A stretch of 42,976 nt of DNA from Nemertoderma westbladi (GCA_032718475.1 JAUCBJ010008132.1:1-42976); one strand, 5' to 3'. Positions 19,323 through 29,626 are shown, numbered from the stretch's first letter. The notes: a model not told the origin generated them from the letters alone. Numbers and translations: made by a program.

Positions 19323-19371
19323 ACGGTACTAAGTACCCTCTTACTCCCGTGGTATGTTTATATACCACACT
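19322..19371. repeat. hairpin module right of the satellite
   Basis: GGTACTAAGTACC followed by arms GTGGTAT and ATACCAC around a 6-nt loop. It is the counterpart of the left module. Confidence 0.6.
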
Positions 19372-19516
19372 CCCTATACCTCTATCTGCCTACTTACTTA
19401 CTACTATCTACTATTACTTTCTCTTTCTAACTTTCTATTTATTTCTACTACTTTATTTTTATAGGGTGTTTATTTTGTGTGGGAAGGGCATCTCGCCCTC
19501 AATCCCACCCCCCTCA

Positions 19517-19796
19517 GTCCAACACTTGGACGACTAAACTCTATGGTGCCCCTTCTAGAAGGCAGCACTTTCCTACAGCCCTCCTGTAGGTCTTTCTATC
19601 CTTTGCTCCTATCTTCTTCTAACTCTCACTTCTACAGATCTGACTCTTCCATCTTCGCCTACCCTTCTCAGTCCAACTTATTGGACGACTCAACAACCTA
19701 AGGGTGATTCTTCCAGCAGGCAACTCTCCCAATGCCCCCCTGTAGGTCCTCTAATTCTTCGCCCCACTCTCCTTGTCAATTCCAACTCTCTTGGAA
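19517..19796. repeat. three TCCAA/TTGGA hairpins with changing loops
   Basis: GTCCAA-CAC-TTGGAC (19517-19531), GTCCAA-CTTA-TTGGAC (19671-19686) and TTCCAA-CTCTC-TTGGAA (19780-19796). The first two lie in units repeated about 155 bp apart, each followed by CCTGTAGGTC. The stems are conserved while the loops differ. Confidence 0.6.
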
Positions 19797-20493
19797 CTGA
19801 CCTTCCCTTCTCTTCTGTCCTTAAATCGGGTCTCTGTGTCGTATTACTGATCTCCTCGTGGTCGTCCCCTGGCGGCAAAGTGCCACCCTTCATCTTGTCG
19901 CATGGCGGTAGAATACCGCCCATTGTGCCATCCTTATAGGTACATACCACCTCAGCTGGCCTCCCCCTTAATATGTGCACCGGCATTAAAGCCCTCGATG
20001 ATCCCTGGTCATCCTTTGGTACACGTAATGGCTCACTATTGAATGCCCCTTCGCACTCTGCCACCTCCTTATGCGTGTACAACATGCCCTCTCCCACTTT
20101 CCTGTTTCCTTTATCACATTTCATCATGGGCTTCTCTGCCCCTGGTCTAATCTTCCCACATCCTCTCTCTTTCCACCTTGTCTTCTTACTCGACCTCCCC
20201 CTTTTCGGTATGCCTCTCAACTGGACCGGCGTCTCCTCCGGACATTCCTCCGGACACTCCTCCGGACACTCCTCCAGGCACTCCTCCGGACATCTCGTCG
20301 TCCACTCTTCTCCACCCTCATACCGATACTTGCCAGGAACATCCTTGTTCCATCCCATCGCCTCTAGGTCTTCTGCGTCGAAGCCATTCTCCTCCGCCCA
20401 CTCTCTTGGTGTTGCTTCCACTCCTAGCTCATCTACCGGCCCCCAACTCCTGGTATCCTTCCCCGGGCTGGTTCTCGCATGGGACCTCCCCAT
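19690..20493 (-). CDS. unrecognised ORF with CPEE repeats, BEL-like element
   Basis: 267 codons from ATG at 20493. No domain is recognised. It contains a short tandem repeat CPEECPEECPEE from a 12-bp DNA repeat (20239-20291), a basic stretch after it, and a hydrophilic C-terminus. It overlaps, in another frame, the end of the protease reading frame (to 20429). Its place is where pol would begin, but no RT motif is present. It may be a degenerate pol or linker remnant, or not a gene at all. Confidence 0.35.
   Translation of the reverse strand: MGRSHARTSPGKDTRSWGPVDELGVEATPREWAEENGFDAEDLEAMGWNKDVPGKYRYEGGEEWTTRCPEECLEECPEECPEECPEETPVQLRGIPKRGRSSKKTRWKERGCGKIRPGAEKPMMKCDKGNRKVGEGMLYTHKEVAECEGAFNSEPLRVPKDDQGSSRALMPVHILRGRPAEVVCTYKDGTMGGILPPCDKMKGGTLPPGDDHEEISNTTQRPDLRTEEKGRSVPRELELTRRVGRRIRGPTGGHWESCLLEESPLGC
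20239..20291. repeat. 12-bp tandem repeat
   Basis: Four to five units of CACTCCTCCGGA with a few substitutions. On the minus strand they encode CPEE repeats. Confidence 0.85.
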
Positions 20494-21163
20494 CGCCCGT
20501 CTCTGGTTTCTTCTCTACGTCCTCAACAGTGCCTGATAGCATGCACCCCGATGTCTCCAACATCCCGAATAGAATATTGGTCTTGATTGGGCCGCTAAGC
20601 ATTCATCCGAATAGTGTAAGAATTGCCATTGGATCACGCTGTCTGTCCTCCCCGAAGATCGTCTGTACTCTCTCGTGGGCCATCGGGCAGTCCATTCCCA
20701 CTATGATGGATACCTTCCGGACGTCCACTTCCGGTATCGAGAAATCGATATCGTCCAGGAATCTATATTGCTCAACCTCGATGTTAGTTGGTCGCCTGGC
20801 ATTTATGTTGATAGATTCTATTACCTGGATGGGGTCGATGGTCGCCCCATAGTCACATCCCGGTGCTATCGCTGATATCTCGCACCTTCCCGGCCTCATC
20901 TCAAGGACCTCATCCTTGCTGGAGATGGTAGTTACCGCCATCCTGCTTGGCCTCGTCTGTAACCCTATCTCCTCGGCCACCCAATTCTCCACCAATGTGA
21001 AGGCTGCTCCGCTGTCGACCAGCATCAAGGTGGTAACTGATCGACCACCTTCTCCTATCACCCTCACTGGTACTACCCCAAGTAGTACCATTCCCCTTCT
21101 CTTTGCCCCTACGGTGCTTGTCACCATCGTTTGCCCTTTGCATTGACCGGTGTTTCTTTGCAT
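20429..21163 (-). pseudogene. BEL/Pao-type aspartic protease
   Basis: A retroviral-type aspartic protease that would process the polyprotein. The catalytic motif is VDSGAAFT about 40 residues in (near 21024), followed by ENWVAEEIGL and a central beta-rich stretch. It ends with a conserved-looking GMDCP..HERV segment (about 20695) and LTLFG. A TGA at 20605-20603 replaces the residue expected to be Trp in the FGW..SGPI motif of BEL elements. The same frame then goes on with MLSGPIKTN to 20429. The upstream end overlaps gag in the -1 frame, at a slippery sequence. Confidence 0.7.
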
Positions 21164-22338
21164 TGCTCAGCCTTGTGTCTGCCCGCCACACATCGATGAC
21201 AGATTCCACTCCTCCTGGCATATTCTACCTGATCTTGTTTGGGCAACGCTTGCCAGTACCTGCAGTTCATGGTCTGATGAAGTGCGTTCGAATGTAATTG
21301 GCATTTGTTTCCTGGATTATAGCCGTCCCTATACAGTGCGCTGCGTATCGCACTCACGTTCATGCCTAGTTCCCTACTGTTCTTATTGTTTGGGTTTGGC
21401 CTACTGGGCGTGTTGGGGTTGTATTTGTTTATGTTGTTATTTTGCCCCTGTCCATGCCATGGTGTGGCCCTACCCCCGGCTATATGTGGACTAGCAGTCC
21501 CCTGCGTCACAGCATATGGCAGTGATTGTCTAAGCTTTGGCAATGAATTCGCCGCATTATGTTCTGGTTTTGGCCTGTTATATTCGGTCTTTGGTGCCCT
21601 CCCCAGACTATCCTTGCTATAGACTGGGTCCGTGATCAACTCCGCTTCGTAATTGAGGAAGTTCGACATTTCCTCTAGGCCCAGTTCCGCACCTTTCTTC
21701 TCCCGGGTGGAGAAGGCGATCTTTCTCCATTTATTACGTAGCCAGATCGGCAGTGCCTGCGCTATCGTGGTGATGTTATTCGATGCGTATTGTATGGCGC
21801 GTCTAGTGTCTTCAGCACGATTAACGCCTTCTCGACCTTATTTGCGAAGGTCTTTATACTAACAGGGTTATCCTGTAGGCCACCCGATGTTAGTCCCTTG
21901 AGGGTCTGCCAGATGATCTTGGCTGGGTGTCCATATTCCCTTTCTAGGGCCCACCATGCAGTCGTGAAGCCACCCTCGATGACCTGATACTGCCTCACGA
22001 TGTCGTACGCTGGGCCTCCTGTGTATACCTGTAAATATTTTAGGCACTCTGCCTGCGTCAGGTTCTTAGTTAATATTTCGTTGCTGTACATGCGTCGGAA
22101 TTGCAGGTATTCTTCCGGTCTGCTTCCGTCGAATTTAAATGGCTCAACTGGTGGTAGCTCGATCCTGGTCTTGAGCGCATCGATAAGTGTTGCCATTCCC
22201 ATCGCCTGCGCTTCCAATGGGTTCGAGGGATGCTGTACAGACTTCTATTCTCTCCACTTCTTCTCTCTCCAGTGTAGTGTTCCCGCTCATGAGATCTCTC
22301 TTCGACCTCCTGGTTAAACTCCACTGTTCTTCTTCCAT
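21121..22338 (-). pseudogene. gag: BEL/Pao gag: DUF1759-like capsid and zinc knuckle
   Basis: Starts at ATG 22338 (MEEEQW). A capsid-like domain follows (VEPFKFDGSRPEEYLQFRRM near 22140, LKYLQVYTGGPAY near 22040, EREYGHPAKIIWQTL near 21935), which is the DUF1759 pattern of Pao-type gags. After it come a linker rich in Asn and Pro and a zinc-binding end (CRYWQAL ... CHRCVAGRHKAEQC, about 21245-21160). The frame changes twice inside the capsid, near 22200 and near 21785, in compensating directions. Sequence on both sides stays gag-like, so these look like indels. The zero frame ends at TGA 21123-21121, after the knuckle. Confidence 0.7.
21133..21139 (-). promoter_or_regulatory. candidate -1 frameshift heptamer at gag/protease
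   Basis: The minus strand reads A AAG GGC, with gag codons GCA-AAG-GGC, fitting the X XXY YYZ form. The protease frame is -1 relative to gag and the gag stop lies 12 nt further on. A short GGTG/CACC stem starts about 7 nt downstream, and a perfect 8-bp stem (21069-21089) starts about 43 nt downstream. Confidence 0.5.
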
Positions 22339-22388
22339 CTTCCGACTGGGCTCGACGTCTCGTCGCTCACCCGCTCACGACGTCAACC

Positions 22389-22404
22389 TCTCTCTCTCTC
22401 TCTA
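22389..22404. repeat. CT microsatellite
   Basis: Eight CT dinucleotides, GA on the minus strand. Confidence 0.9.
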
Positions 22405-22491
22405 GCCGGTTGGACGCTGCTGGGGATATTCGTAATCCCCCTACTATTCTCCGTCGCCAGGTGCTGCGGTTCACCTAACTCGCCCCGCGCA

Positions 22492-23517
22492 TTATCCGCC
22501 GACGCTCGTGGGACATTCTCTGCCCCCCGTGGCCTTGCAGGCTACCGTCGGGTGACTCACCCACGCTACTCCCTGTGTACTAACTACGTGGCATTGAAGG
22601 CTCCCGCTGGTCGGACCACCTACATTTGCTGCGTTCGTATTAATAGCACCATTATCAACAATATTACCATCTAAATTATTTGAATTATTTAAATTATTTT
22701 GTTCGGAATTCGGATTATTATTTAAATTATTTTGTATATTTAAATTAGAATTAGGATTAGGATTATTTTGTTCATTTGAATTAAAATTATTATTTAGATT
22801 ATTTTGTATATTTAAGTTAAGATTATTTGGATTATTTTGTATATTTAAATTTAAATTATTATTACCGGGTAAAAGGTTATTTCCTGCAATGAAAGTTTGG
22901 TTAGGGTTGTCTACTACGGTACTATTAATATTAATGCCTTCTAACGTATTATTATTACCCCCACCCGTACGGTTACACCAGTCCTGGGTCTGTCGTCCAG
23001 TGCCTGTAAGTGGGGTATTAACGAACGTCTCCATGCCTTCTGGCTCCTCGTAAATACTACCCGAGCCAGCCTCACTCTCAGATAATCCCAATTGCGCCAG
23101 TTCTAGTCGGCGCTTTTGCTTGGCCTGATATTGCATAAGCCCCCTTAACCGGGCAAGCATATCATCCCGCATACGCTTTCCCGCTCTCTCTCTTTCTCTA
23201 TCCTCTTGTAAACTTTGATTCGCTAATTCTGCCTCCCTCGCCTCCCGCTCTTTACGCTCGTTTGCCTCTCTCTCTACCCTTGCCTCTCGCTCTTTACGCT
23301 CATTCTCTACTTTCGCCTCTCGCTCTTTACGCTCGTTCTATACTTTCGCCTCTCGCTCTTTACACTCATTCGTCTCTCTCTCTTCTTGCTCTCTACAATT
23401 CCTGGCCACCCTCTCGGCCCTCTCTCTACACTCCCTTGCCAACTCCCTCTCTTTCTCTAGTAACGCAGTTCCCTCATCCAACTGCCTCTCTAATTCTTTC
23501 TGGTCTAGCGCCACCAT
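22492..23517 (-). pseudogene. coiled-coil and Asn-rich N-terminal ORF of the BEL-like element
   Basis: Starts at ATG 23517 in a good context (GACATGG). About 120 codons are dominated by Glu, Arg and Lys with repeated NERKEREAKVE-like units, a likely long single helix or coiled coil. Then comes MRDDMLARLRGLMQYQAKQK, an acidic linker, and an Asn-rich low-complexity stretch made of NNLNLNIQNN-type repeats (about 22890-22660). A TAG at 23340-23338 interrupts it; the homologous codon in the neighbouring repeat unit is GAG, so one base change explains it. The ORF ends upstream of the DUF1759 gag. It could be the start of gag or a separate leader ORF. Confidence 0.55.
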
Positions 23518-23523
23518 GTCTAG

Positions 23524-24353
23524 TTAACACGCCAGATCTATCTCCAACACCCTTCCTGCTTTTACTGAGGATGTAGCGGACTTATCAGTCGCGACGGACT
23601 CCCGTCGCCTCTCTGTCCTACTAACTTTCTCCCGCTTTCTGGGGTTCTTGCTAACCGATGAGACCGAATCCTCGGGGTTAACCTCGGGTTCGCCCTCGTG
23701 CGGATCCGCCCAACCCACTAACTTAATTCCCCTAGCATCCACTAAGTACGGCCCTACGTACACTACTTCAGGCTCCATAACCCCGGATCGCCAACAGTTC
23801 GAATAGTTCGGTGGCGACCCCCCTCGCTCTCTCACTCGCCAGTTCTCCCTGTCCAAAATGGACTAAATACCAGAAATGTTTGTTAGACTCATCTAGCTTT
23901 TGGTGTAACTTAGGCTGGTCTACCTTTCCTCCCTCTCTGGCCTCCTTCAGTAGTTTCTTCGTGCCGTTGTAGGCCCGTCATAGCTGATCACTCGTCCCGA
24001 CGTCGTCTTCGCCGACATCTCCTCCTCCTCTCCTCATTCGGCGTCGTACCGGCGGCCCCACCGTCGCCGTTCCAGTGGGCCGTCCATCACCCTCGGCCTG
24101 TGGCTGGCCGGTGACTTCGGTACTCCGACCACCGTCGTGCGTCGACTCGTCCCTCCCTCATGGTTGATGGCCGCCCTCCGCTTGGGCTACCGGATCGTCC
24201 CTCATCGGCGAATCCTGCGTCGCTGGCCGATACCGTCTCGTTGCGGCCTTGCGGATCGTTTGGTTGGTATCGTCCAGGGTCCGCGGCGGCGTTCTCTCTC
24301 CCTCTGATAATCGGGGTTCTCCTGTGCTCATCTTTACTTCCCCTAGCATTCAC
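23524..24353 (-). other. leader of the BEL-like element with minor open frames
   Basis: Two open minus-strand frames (24353-24087 and 23856-23524) have Arg-, Gly- and Ser-rich composition and no recognised domain. The second is in the same frame as the coiled-coil ORF and is separated from it only by TAA at 23526-23524. I treat them as 5' leader or decayed coding sequence. Confidence 0.35.
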
Positions 24354-24942
24354 AGTTTATTGGCAGTTGTGGATTGTTCGCTCGGCAAATTGTTCACTGT
24401 GATGGGATCAGAGATCCCGACCGGGTAGATTGTTATACGCGTCACCGCAGGCTTTGAGATGGTATTGATAGCTTGGCCGAGGCCGTTGGAGAAAAGCGAT
24501 CAGAGTTCGATGTTGTTCCTTGATGTTATAATATATATATAATAAATAGCACAATAATGTATGACAGAGATAATAGTATAATATATGATGCCGGTAATAG
24601 TATATGATGACAGCCGATGTCGATGACGGTGAACAATTGTTACCGGTCTGCACTAAAACTGAGTAACTAACTAACTGAATAACAAACCGGTAACGGGAGG
24701 TAATATATGATTGATATACCAATATTGCTTCATCTCCTACTCTACTTTGGCCTGTTACCTAATGGATGCTCTCCTGTGCCCTATCATGTGCTTTCCTCCC
24801 CCTTATTGGCTAATATGCTACTTGTCACCCTTGCACTCTCTGGGAGTGTTTCCCCTCTGCTGCTAGCCTCTACTAGCTGTGTCCCCTCCGAGGTGGTTTG
24901 ACCTCTAACCTTCCTTTGTGTGTGGCTTCGGGGCTTGTGTTG

Positions 24943-24964
24943 CCCCCCCCCCCCCCCCCCCCCC
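24943..24964. repeat. poly(C) tract, 22 nt
   Basis: Twenty-two consecutive C directly left of the hairpin at 24967. The length may be uncertain because such runs are hard to sequence. Confidence 0.9.
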
Positions 24965-24966
24965 AA

Positions 24967-25016
24967 ATGTTGGTTGTGATACGAGATTAATATTGCTAAT
25001 CTCGTATCTCCAACAT
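24967..25016. repeat. long imperfect hairpin
   Basis: Outer arms ATGTTGG/CCAACAT (7 bp) and inner arms ATACGAGATTA/TAATCTCGTAT (11 bp) around a 7-nt loop, with a small asymmetric internal loop. It reads TGTTGG...CCAACA from either strand. It may be a miniature palindromic transposon or an LTR tip. Confidence 0.7.
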
Positions 25017-25348
25017 ATTGCTGAAAATGCCACTATCCCATTTTCTGGTGGGTAATGAGGCGGAATTGAATCCGCTTACAAATAATTATCGAAACAATTA
25101 CTCACAAAATTATACAAGGCCTAATATTGTATTTTACTTACATATTAGATTCAATGTGACCCTTATGTAACTTTATATATATATATATAATATGTATCTT
25201 TCTGTGCTATTATGAATGGTATTATAAATACTATAATAATTTCAAGTGAAATTTGGGTTTGATGTACAGTAGCATGCTATCATCTCGGGACTATGTGAGT
25301 AGGAACCACACTGGGGAAATAGCCTATCAAATCTTTTTATACTACTTG

Positions 25349-25937
25349 AACGGCTAACAGGTCTATAAATATAGTTTCTCTAAATTGTAATGGATTGCAA
25401 AATAACGTAAAAAGAAAAGCTACTTTCGAGAAACTAAAAAGGGCTAAATTTGACATTTGCTTCCTCCAAGAAACACATTGCTCTAATTCAGACTTAAATA
25501 AGTGGTCTAACGAATGGGGACATGATAGCATGTTTACCGTTACAAGCTCACAATCCGTGGGTGTTGCATTACTTTTTGGAGATGGCCTTCAGGCTAAAGT
25601 AACGAAGCGCCTTATTGACACAGAAGGGCGCTTTATAATCGCAGATATAGCAATTAGTGACACAATTTTGACACTGGTTAATATATACAACTATAATATT
25701 GACTCCCCTGCACTGATAGAAAAAATTAAAAATGAAGTCTTGCAACACTTTGACGGGTGCAACATTTTCTGGGCTGGGGACATCAATTGTGTCATCAATA
25801 TAAACATAGATAAAAAAGGGGGATTAGCAAAGACAAATGAAAATGTGCAACAGCGTATCTTTAGACACAATGGAACATTTAAATTTATTCGACATTTATC
25901 GTGTGGTAAATCCACAGGGTCGACTGTATTCACATAG
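25349..25937 (+). pseudogene. LINE ORF2 fragment: APE-like endonuclease
   Basis: An exonuclease-endonuclease-phosphatase fold that would nick target DNA for reverse transcription. Visible blocks: SLNCNGLQNN (start of the fold, about 25375), FDICFLQETHCS with the metal-binding Glu (about 25450), and FWAGDINCVIN, the D-x-N block (about 25770). The upstream context NRSINIV keeps the frame open before the first ATG at 25395. The frame is lost at TAG about 25935, before the C-terminal SDH block, which appears out of frame as KSDHSA near 26030. Confidence 0.8.
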
Positions 25938-27070
25938 ACAAAAGGTACAATCTACATGAAAAGATTTTTTTCTGGTTTCGAGCAACATTGCTTCAATAGC
26001 CGACACCTGCGGGTTGTTTTCTGGGTATAAGTCAGACCATTCAGCTGTTTCTTTCACATTTATTTTGCCAAACAATTATAATAACCGGCCAAAAGGTGTT
26101 GGCTATTGGAAGCATACAGTAATAATAACTTATTAAATGATGAAAAATATGTAGAACTAGTATAAAAAAACAATTTCAGAAACCGCCACACAGTATGAGA
26201 ATACAGCCGATCCACACTTACTTTGGGAAGTCATTAAATTAAATGTTAGAACTCAAGCGATAAGTTTTTCAATTAAAAAAAAAAGGAAACAAAATGAGCA
26301 ATATGAAAAATTAAATAGAAATATTTCAGAAATGCAAGAAAAATAAAATTTTTTAAATAATGATGAAATGAAACTTTTTCAAGAGCTAAGAGATAAGATA
26401 CATAGAATGGACTGTGATAAAACGGAAGAAGCAATTTTTAGAGCCAAATTACAAAATTATGAAGTGGGGGAAAGGCGAACTAAATACTTTCTAAACTTAG
26501 AAAAGATAAAATCAAAAATACAATATTTCATCACTAAAAGTTGTTAAGAGAAGGCAATGGTTTTAAACGAATTTTTATTGCTAAAGACATCTTAGAAGAA
26601 TCAGCCAAATTCTATGAAAATCTGTATACATCCAAAATCGCGATAGTAATAAACACATAAGGAGAAAAGTAACAGATGCGTTTTTTAGTAAATGTAAGAA
26701 TATCCCAAAATTAAACGCATCTGACATTGAAATTCCTGACAAAAATTTAACAGAAAACGAGGTTCTTGATTCTCTAAAACTTATAAAAGTTTTTTTGGAA
26801 TTATATAAAACAATACTTACTGGCCAGTTTCGTATATACTTTTCAATCGCAGACACTATCACAATCACAGCAACAGGGGATTTTTTCAATATTCCCGAAA
26901 AAGGATAGAGAGACCTGGCCTATCTAGAAAATAGACGACCAATTACATTACTTAACACCGACTATAAAATACTTACTAAACTTCTCGCAAACCGTCTAGT
27001 AAGACGATATTAATAGAGAGACCAGACAGAATTTATAAAATGCAGATATATCGGAGAAAATATATGTAGA
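25938..27070 (+). pseudogene. LINE ORF2 linker region, heavily broken
   Basis: Pieces such as GERRTKYFLNLEK (about 26470) and KDILEESAKFYENLYTS (about 26580) resemble the region between endonuclease and RT of L1/Tx1 LINEs. All three frames are full of stops. Confidence 0.65.
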
Positions 27071-27611
27071 GTTATAGATACAATTGATCAACTGGAGGAA
27101 GAGGATGAATCTGGTGTTTTAGTCAATGTGGACTTCAGAAAGGCATTCGATTCTATAGAGTGGGATTTTATTAAGGAAACATTATCATTCTTAAACTTTC
27201 CAAATTCGTTTATTATTTGGTTCAATGTTTTGTACAACAATAAATTTAAACTTTCTATACAGAACAATGGTTTTTTCCAGAACATTTTCTCCAGGGAGGG
27301 GAGTCTGGCAGGGTTGTCCCCTGTCTGCATATCTTTTTGTGCTTGCCGTGGAGATCTTAGTGGAAGCAGTTAGATGTACCGACAATATCGTTGGATTAGG
27401 TGTCAATAATCTGGAAAATAAATTGTCACAGTACGCCGATGATACAAATTTTTTTATAATTGATGACGCTGATGTTCTAGAATTCCTACTAGTTTTATTA
27501 GAACAATTTGCTCTGGTCTCAGGACTCGAACTAAATGAATCCAAAACCGAAATTATCCGTATAGGCAAAATAAAGAATTCTAGAATAAAACTATGCCCCC
27601 ATCGTAAATAA
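27071..27611 (+). pseudogene. LINE ORF2 fragment: reverse transcriptase core
   Basis: RT blocks in order: NVDFRKAFDSIEWDF with the first catalytic Asp (about 27125), then QGCPLSAYLFVLAVE (about 27310), then YADDTNFF with the catalytic DD pair (about 27432), then GLELNESKTEII (about 27525). A frameshift lies near 27300, between the first block and QGCPLS. The catalytic residues survive, but the frame does not. Confidence 0.85.
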
Positions 27612-29025
27612 AAATGGTTAGAGCTGGATCAACCTTTCAATGTCCTTGGTGTTTTAATATCATCTGATAATACCAAAATAGAACAAATGAATTTTGCACG
27701 ATGTATTGAAAAAGTTAAGATAATAATAAATTTATGGAGAAAACATAAGCTGACACTTTTAGGTAGAGCTACAATCATTAATTCACTCATACTGCCAAAA
27801 TTTATGTATAGCTTCTCGTGCTTGAAAACACCATCGCAAACTACCATGAACAATATAAATGACATTATAAAAGACTTTTTGTGGGAAGAAAACCTCCAAA
27901 ATTCAAACATTATATACTTATTGCGGATATTACAACTGGGGGTATAAAACTGCCAGACGTAGTGGAGTATGCAAAAAGTCAGAAAATAAAATGGATAGCT
28001 AAAATCTCTAAAAGAGAAAACTGAGTTATATGGAACGAACTCGCATGAAATAGCTTTACAAAAAGTATAAATAATGATATTTTTACGTGTTGCTGTAACT
28101 TACACGAGAAGGATGTTAAAGGTATAAACAAAAATAATAAATTATGATTATATCTAGCTCAATTCTAAAATAAAAATTAACAATAAACCACTATTTTGGC
28201 CTGATTGGATCTCAAAAGGGATATATATATTGTGCCACTTAATTGCACCAGATAGCAATCGCTTTATGACATTTGAAGAGATTGCAAATACATATGGTGT
28301 TCCAGCTAACAATCAGTTCCATTATATTACGATGCTATTACACCGAACTACAGAAAGATACTAAGAACTAAAATTCAAGGTCCAGCCTTTATAAAAGCTC
28401 ATTATATTTTCGGAGTGGGGTCAACAAAACGCGCATACCTCACTTTCATACATGAAGAAAAACAAACAAATACAAAAGCAATGGAAAAATGGATGAATGA
28501 TTTGAACACTCTAATTACAACCAAAGATTGGAAACATTACTATAAATCGGTCAACATCAAGGGAGATAAAATTGTGGAACTTTCAGTATCATCTTTTACA
28601 CAGGAGACTACCCATAAACAGCTACTTGGCTAAGATTGGTATCTTACAATCAAACATATGTGCATTTTGTCATACTGACGAGGAAAGTCTATATGCACCT
28701 TTTTTGGGAGTGTGAACATGTGAAATGGTTTCTCTGTGACTTAAAAACCTGGTGGCTACGAAAGACAAGGCTAGAACTACATGTTTCTTGTAAGTCACTT
28801 ATCTTTGGCTTCAGTTCTCCGGTACCGAAATTAGTAAATTTGGTTGTAATGATAGCAAAATACTACATTTACTGCGAAAAGTTTTCAGCTAGTCCAAATT
28901 TTAATATAGAGGCACTACAAATGAGATTTAAAAAAATATATAACTATGAAAAATTTACCGCAACCAGGGAATCACGTTGGGATAATTTCACTTGGGCCAT
29001 AAAAAATGCAATGGAAACAAGCTAA
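27612..29025 (+). pseudogene. LINE ORF2 fragment: post-RT and C-terminal region
   Basis: INLWRKHKLTLLGRATIINS and LILPKFMYSF (about 27732-27815) are typical of the post-RT segment of L1/Tx1 LINEs. Further on, CAFCHTDEE-like sequence is split by a frame change near 28660 and is followed by HLFWECEHVKWF (about 28695), the C-terminal Cys/His segment. Ends KNAMETS then TAA. Several indels and stops. Confidence 0.7.
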
Positions 29026-29184
29026 ATGTTCTCAAGCTGGTAGCAGCAGCAGCATATTTGAAACTATATAGTGCTATACTACCGGTGTATACTAGTATTA
29101 TAGTTGTATAGGGCATGTGACTAATGAATGTATGTACAATACTTAGTGCATGCTTGGTCACGCCACAACAATTTGATACCCGAC

Positions 29185-29530
29185 ATCAAACAGTTATCAG
29201 AAAGAAATGTGAGACGAAGAGGCGATTTAAGCAGAACTGCCAAACTATGATAAATGGTTTGCTAGATGAGCAAGAATTCACACAGCATTCTGTTCCGCGA
29301 CGGACGACAGACAAAGTATGCAATCACCAAGCGCACATCAACTGGCCCCATTACCCCGCAGCTCCCCATATAACCAGTACAATATACCCCCATGTGCAGG
29401 AGAGTTTCATATACAGGCATCGCCACATCATCATGATCAAGCTACCTTCAGCCGTTACACTCCGACGATGGAACAATATACCCCACATATGCAACAATCC
29501 CTATCCGACGAAACATTTATCAACCTGTAA
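29185..29530 (+). pseudogene. possible Harbinger-associated protein, C-terminal fragment
   Basis: A frame carrying KKCETKRRFKQNCQTM (about 29200) appears to continue, after a shift near 29315, as a Pro-, His-, Tyr- and Gln-rich tail that ends DETFINL with TAA. The composition looks protein-like. Its position, tail to tail with the transposase exon at 29631-29893, fits the Myb/MADF-like second protein of PIF/Harbinger elements, but no DNA-binding domain is visible. Tentative. Confidence 0.3.
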
Positions 29531-29626
29531 ACTACATTAATTAAAGTATCTAAACCATGTGAACTAATTCTTTACCATTGTACTATAAATAATATTATGT
29601 ATGTTTTTTGTAATATGGTACCATAT

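Larger units (their letters stand above)
19490..24360 (-). mobile_element. decayed BEL/Pao-like gag-protease element
   Basis: Minus-strand fragments give, in order, a coiled-coil and Asn-rich region, a DUF1759-type capsid, a zinc knuckle, and an aspartic protease (VDSGAAFT) followed by the GPI-type linker seen before BEL RT. No RT, RNase H or integrase motif can be found to the left, so pol has been lost or this is a non-autonomous derivative. A purine-rich run on the minus strand (about 19515-19492) could be a polypurine tract. Matching LTRs could not be found, so the borders are estimates. Stops and frame changes interrupt the reading frame. Confidence 0.65.
24361..25348. other. intergenic between BEL-like and L1-like elements
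   Basis: No gene. It contains AT-rich TATA-type repeats near 24530 and 25176, a poly(C) tract and a strong hairpin (listed separately). It may include the 5' LTR of the BEL-like element, but no partner copy is visible. Confidence 0.4.
25349..29025 (+). mobile_element. decayed APE-type LINE, L1/Tx1-like
   Basis: Plus-strand fragments in three frames give, in the expected order, an apurinic endonuclease domain, a linker, RT, and the C-terminal part of a LINE ORF2, ending with TAA at about 29023. No ORF1 is seen upstream, so it is probably 5'-truncated. It has many stops and indels, so it is much older than the other two retrotransposons. Confidence 0.85.

Noticed and set aside
24784-24966. Gly-rich minus-strand open frame
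   Set aside because: The Gly run is only the poly(C) tract read in reverse; nothing else supports a gene.
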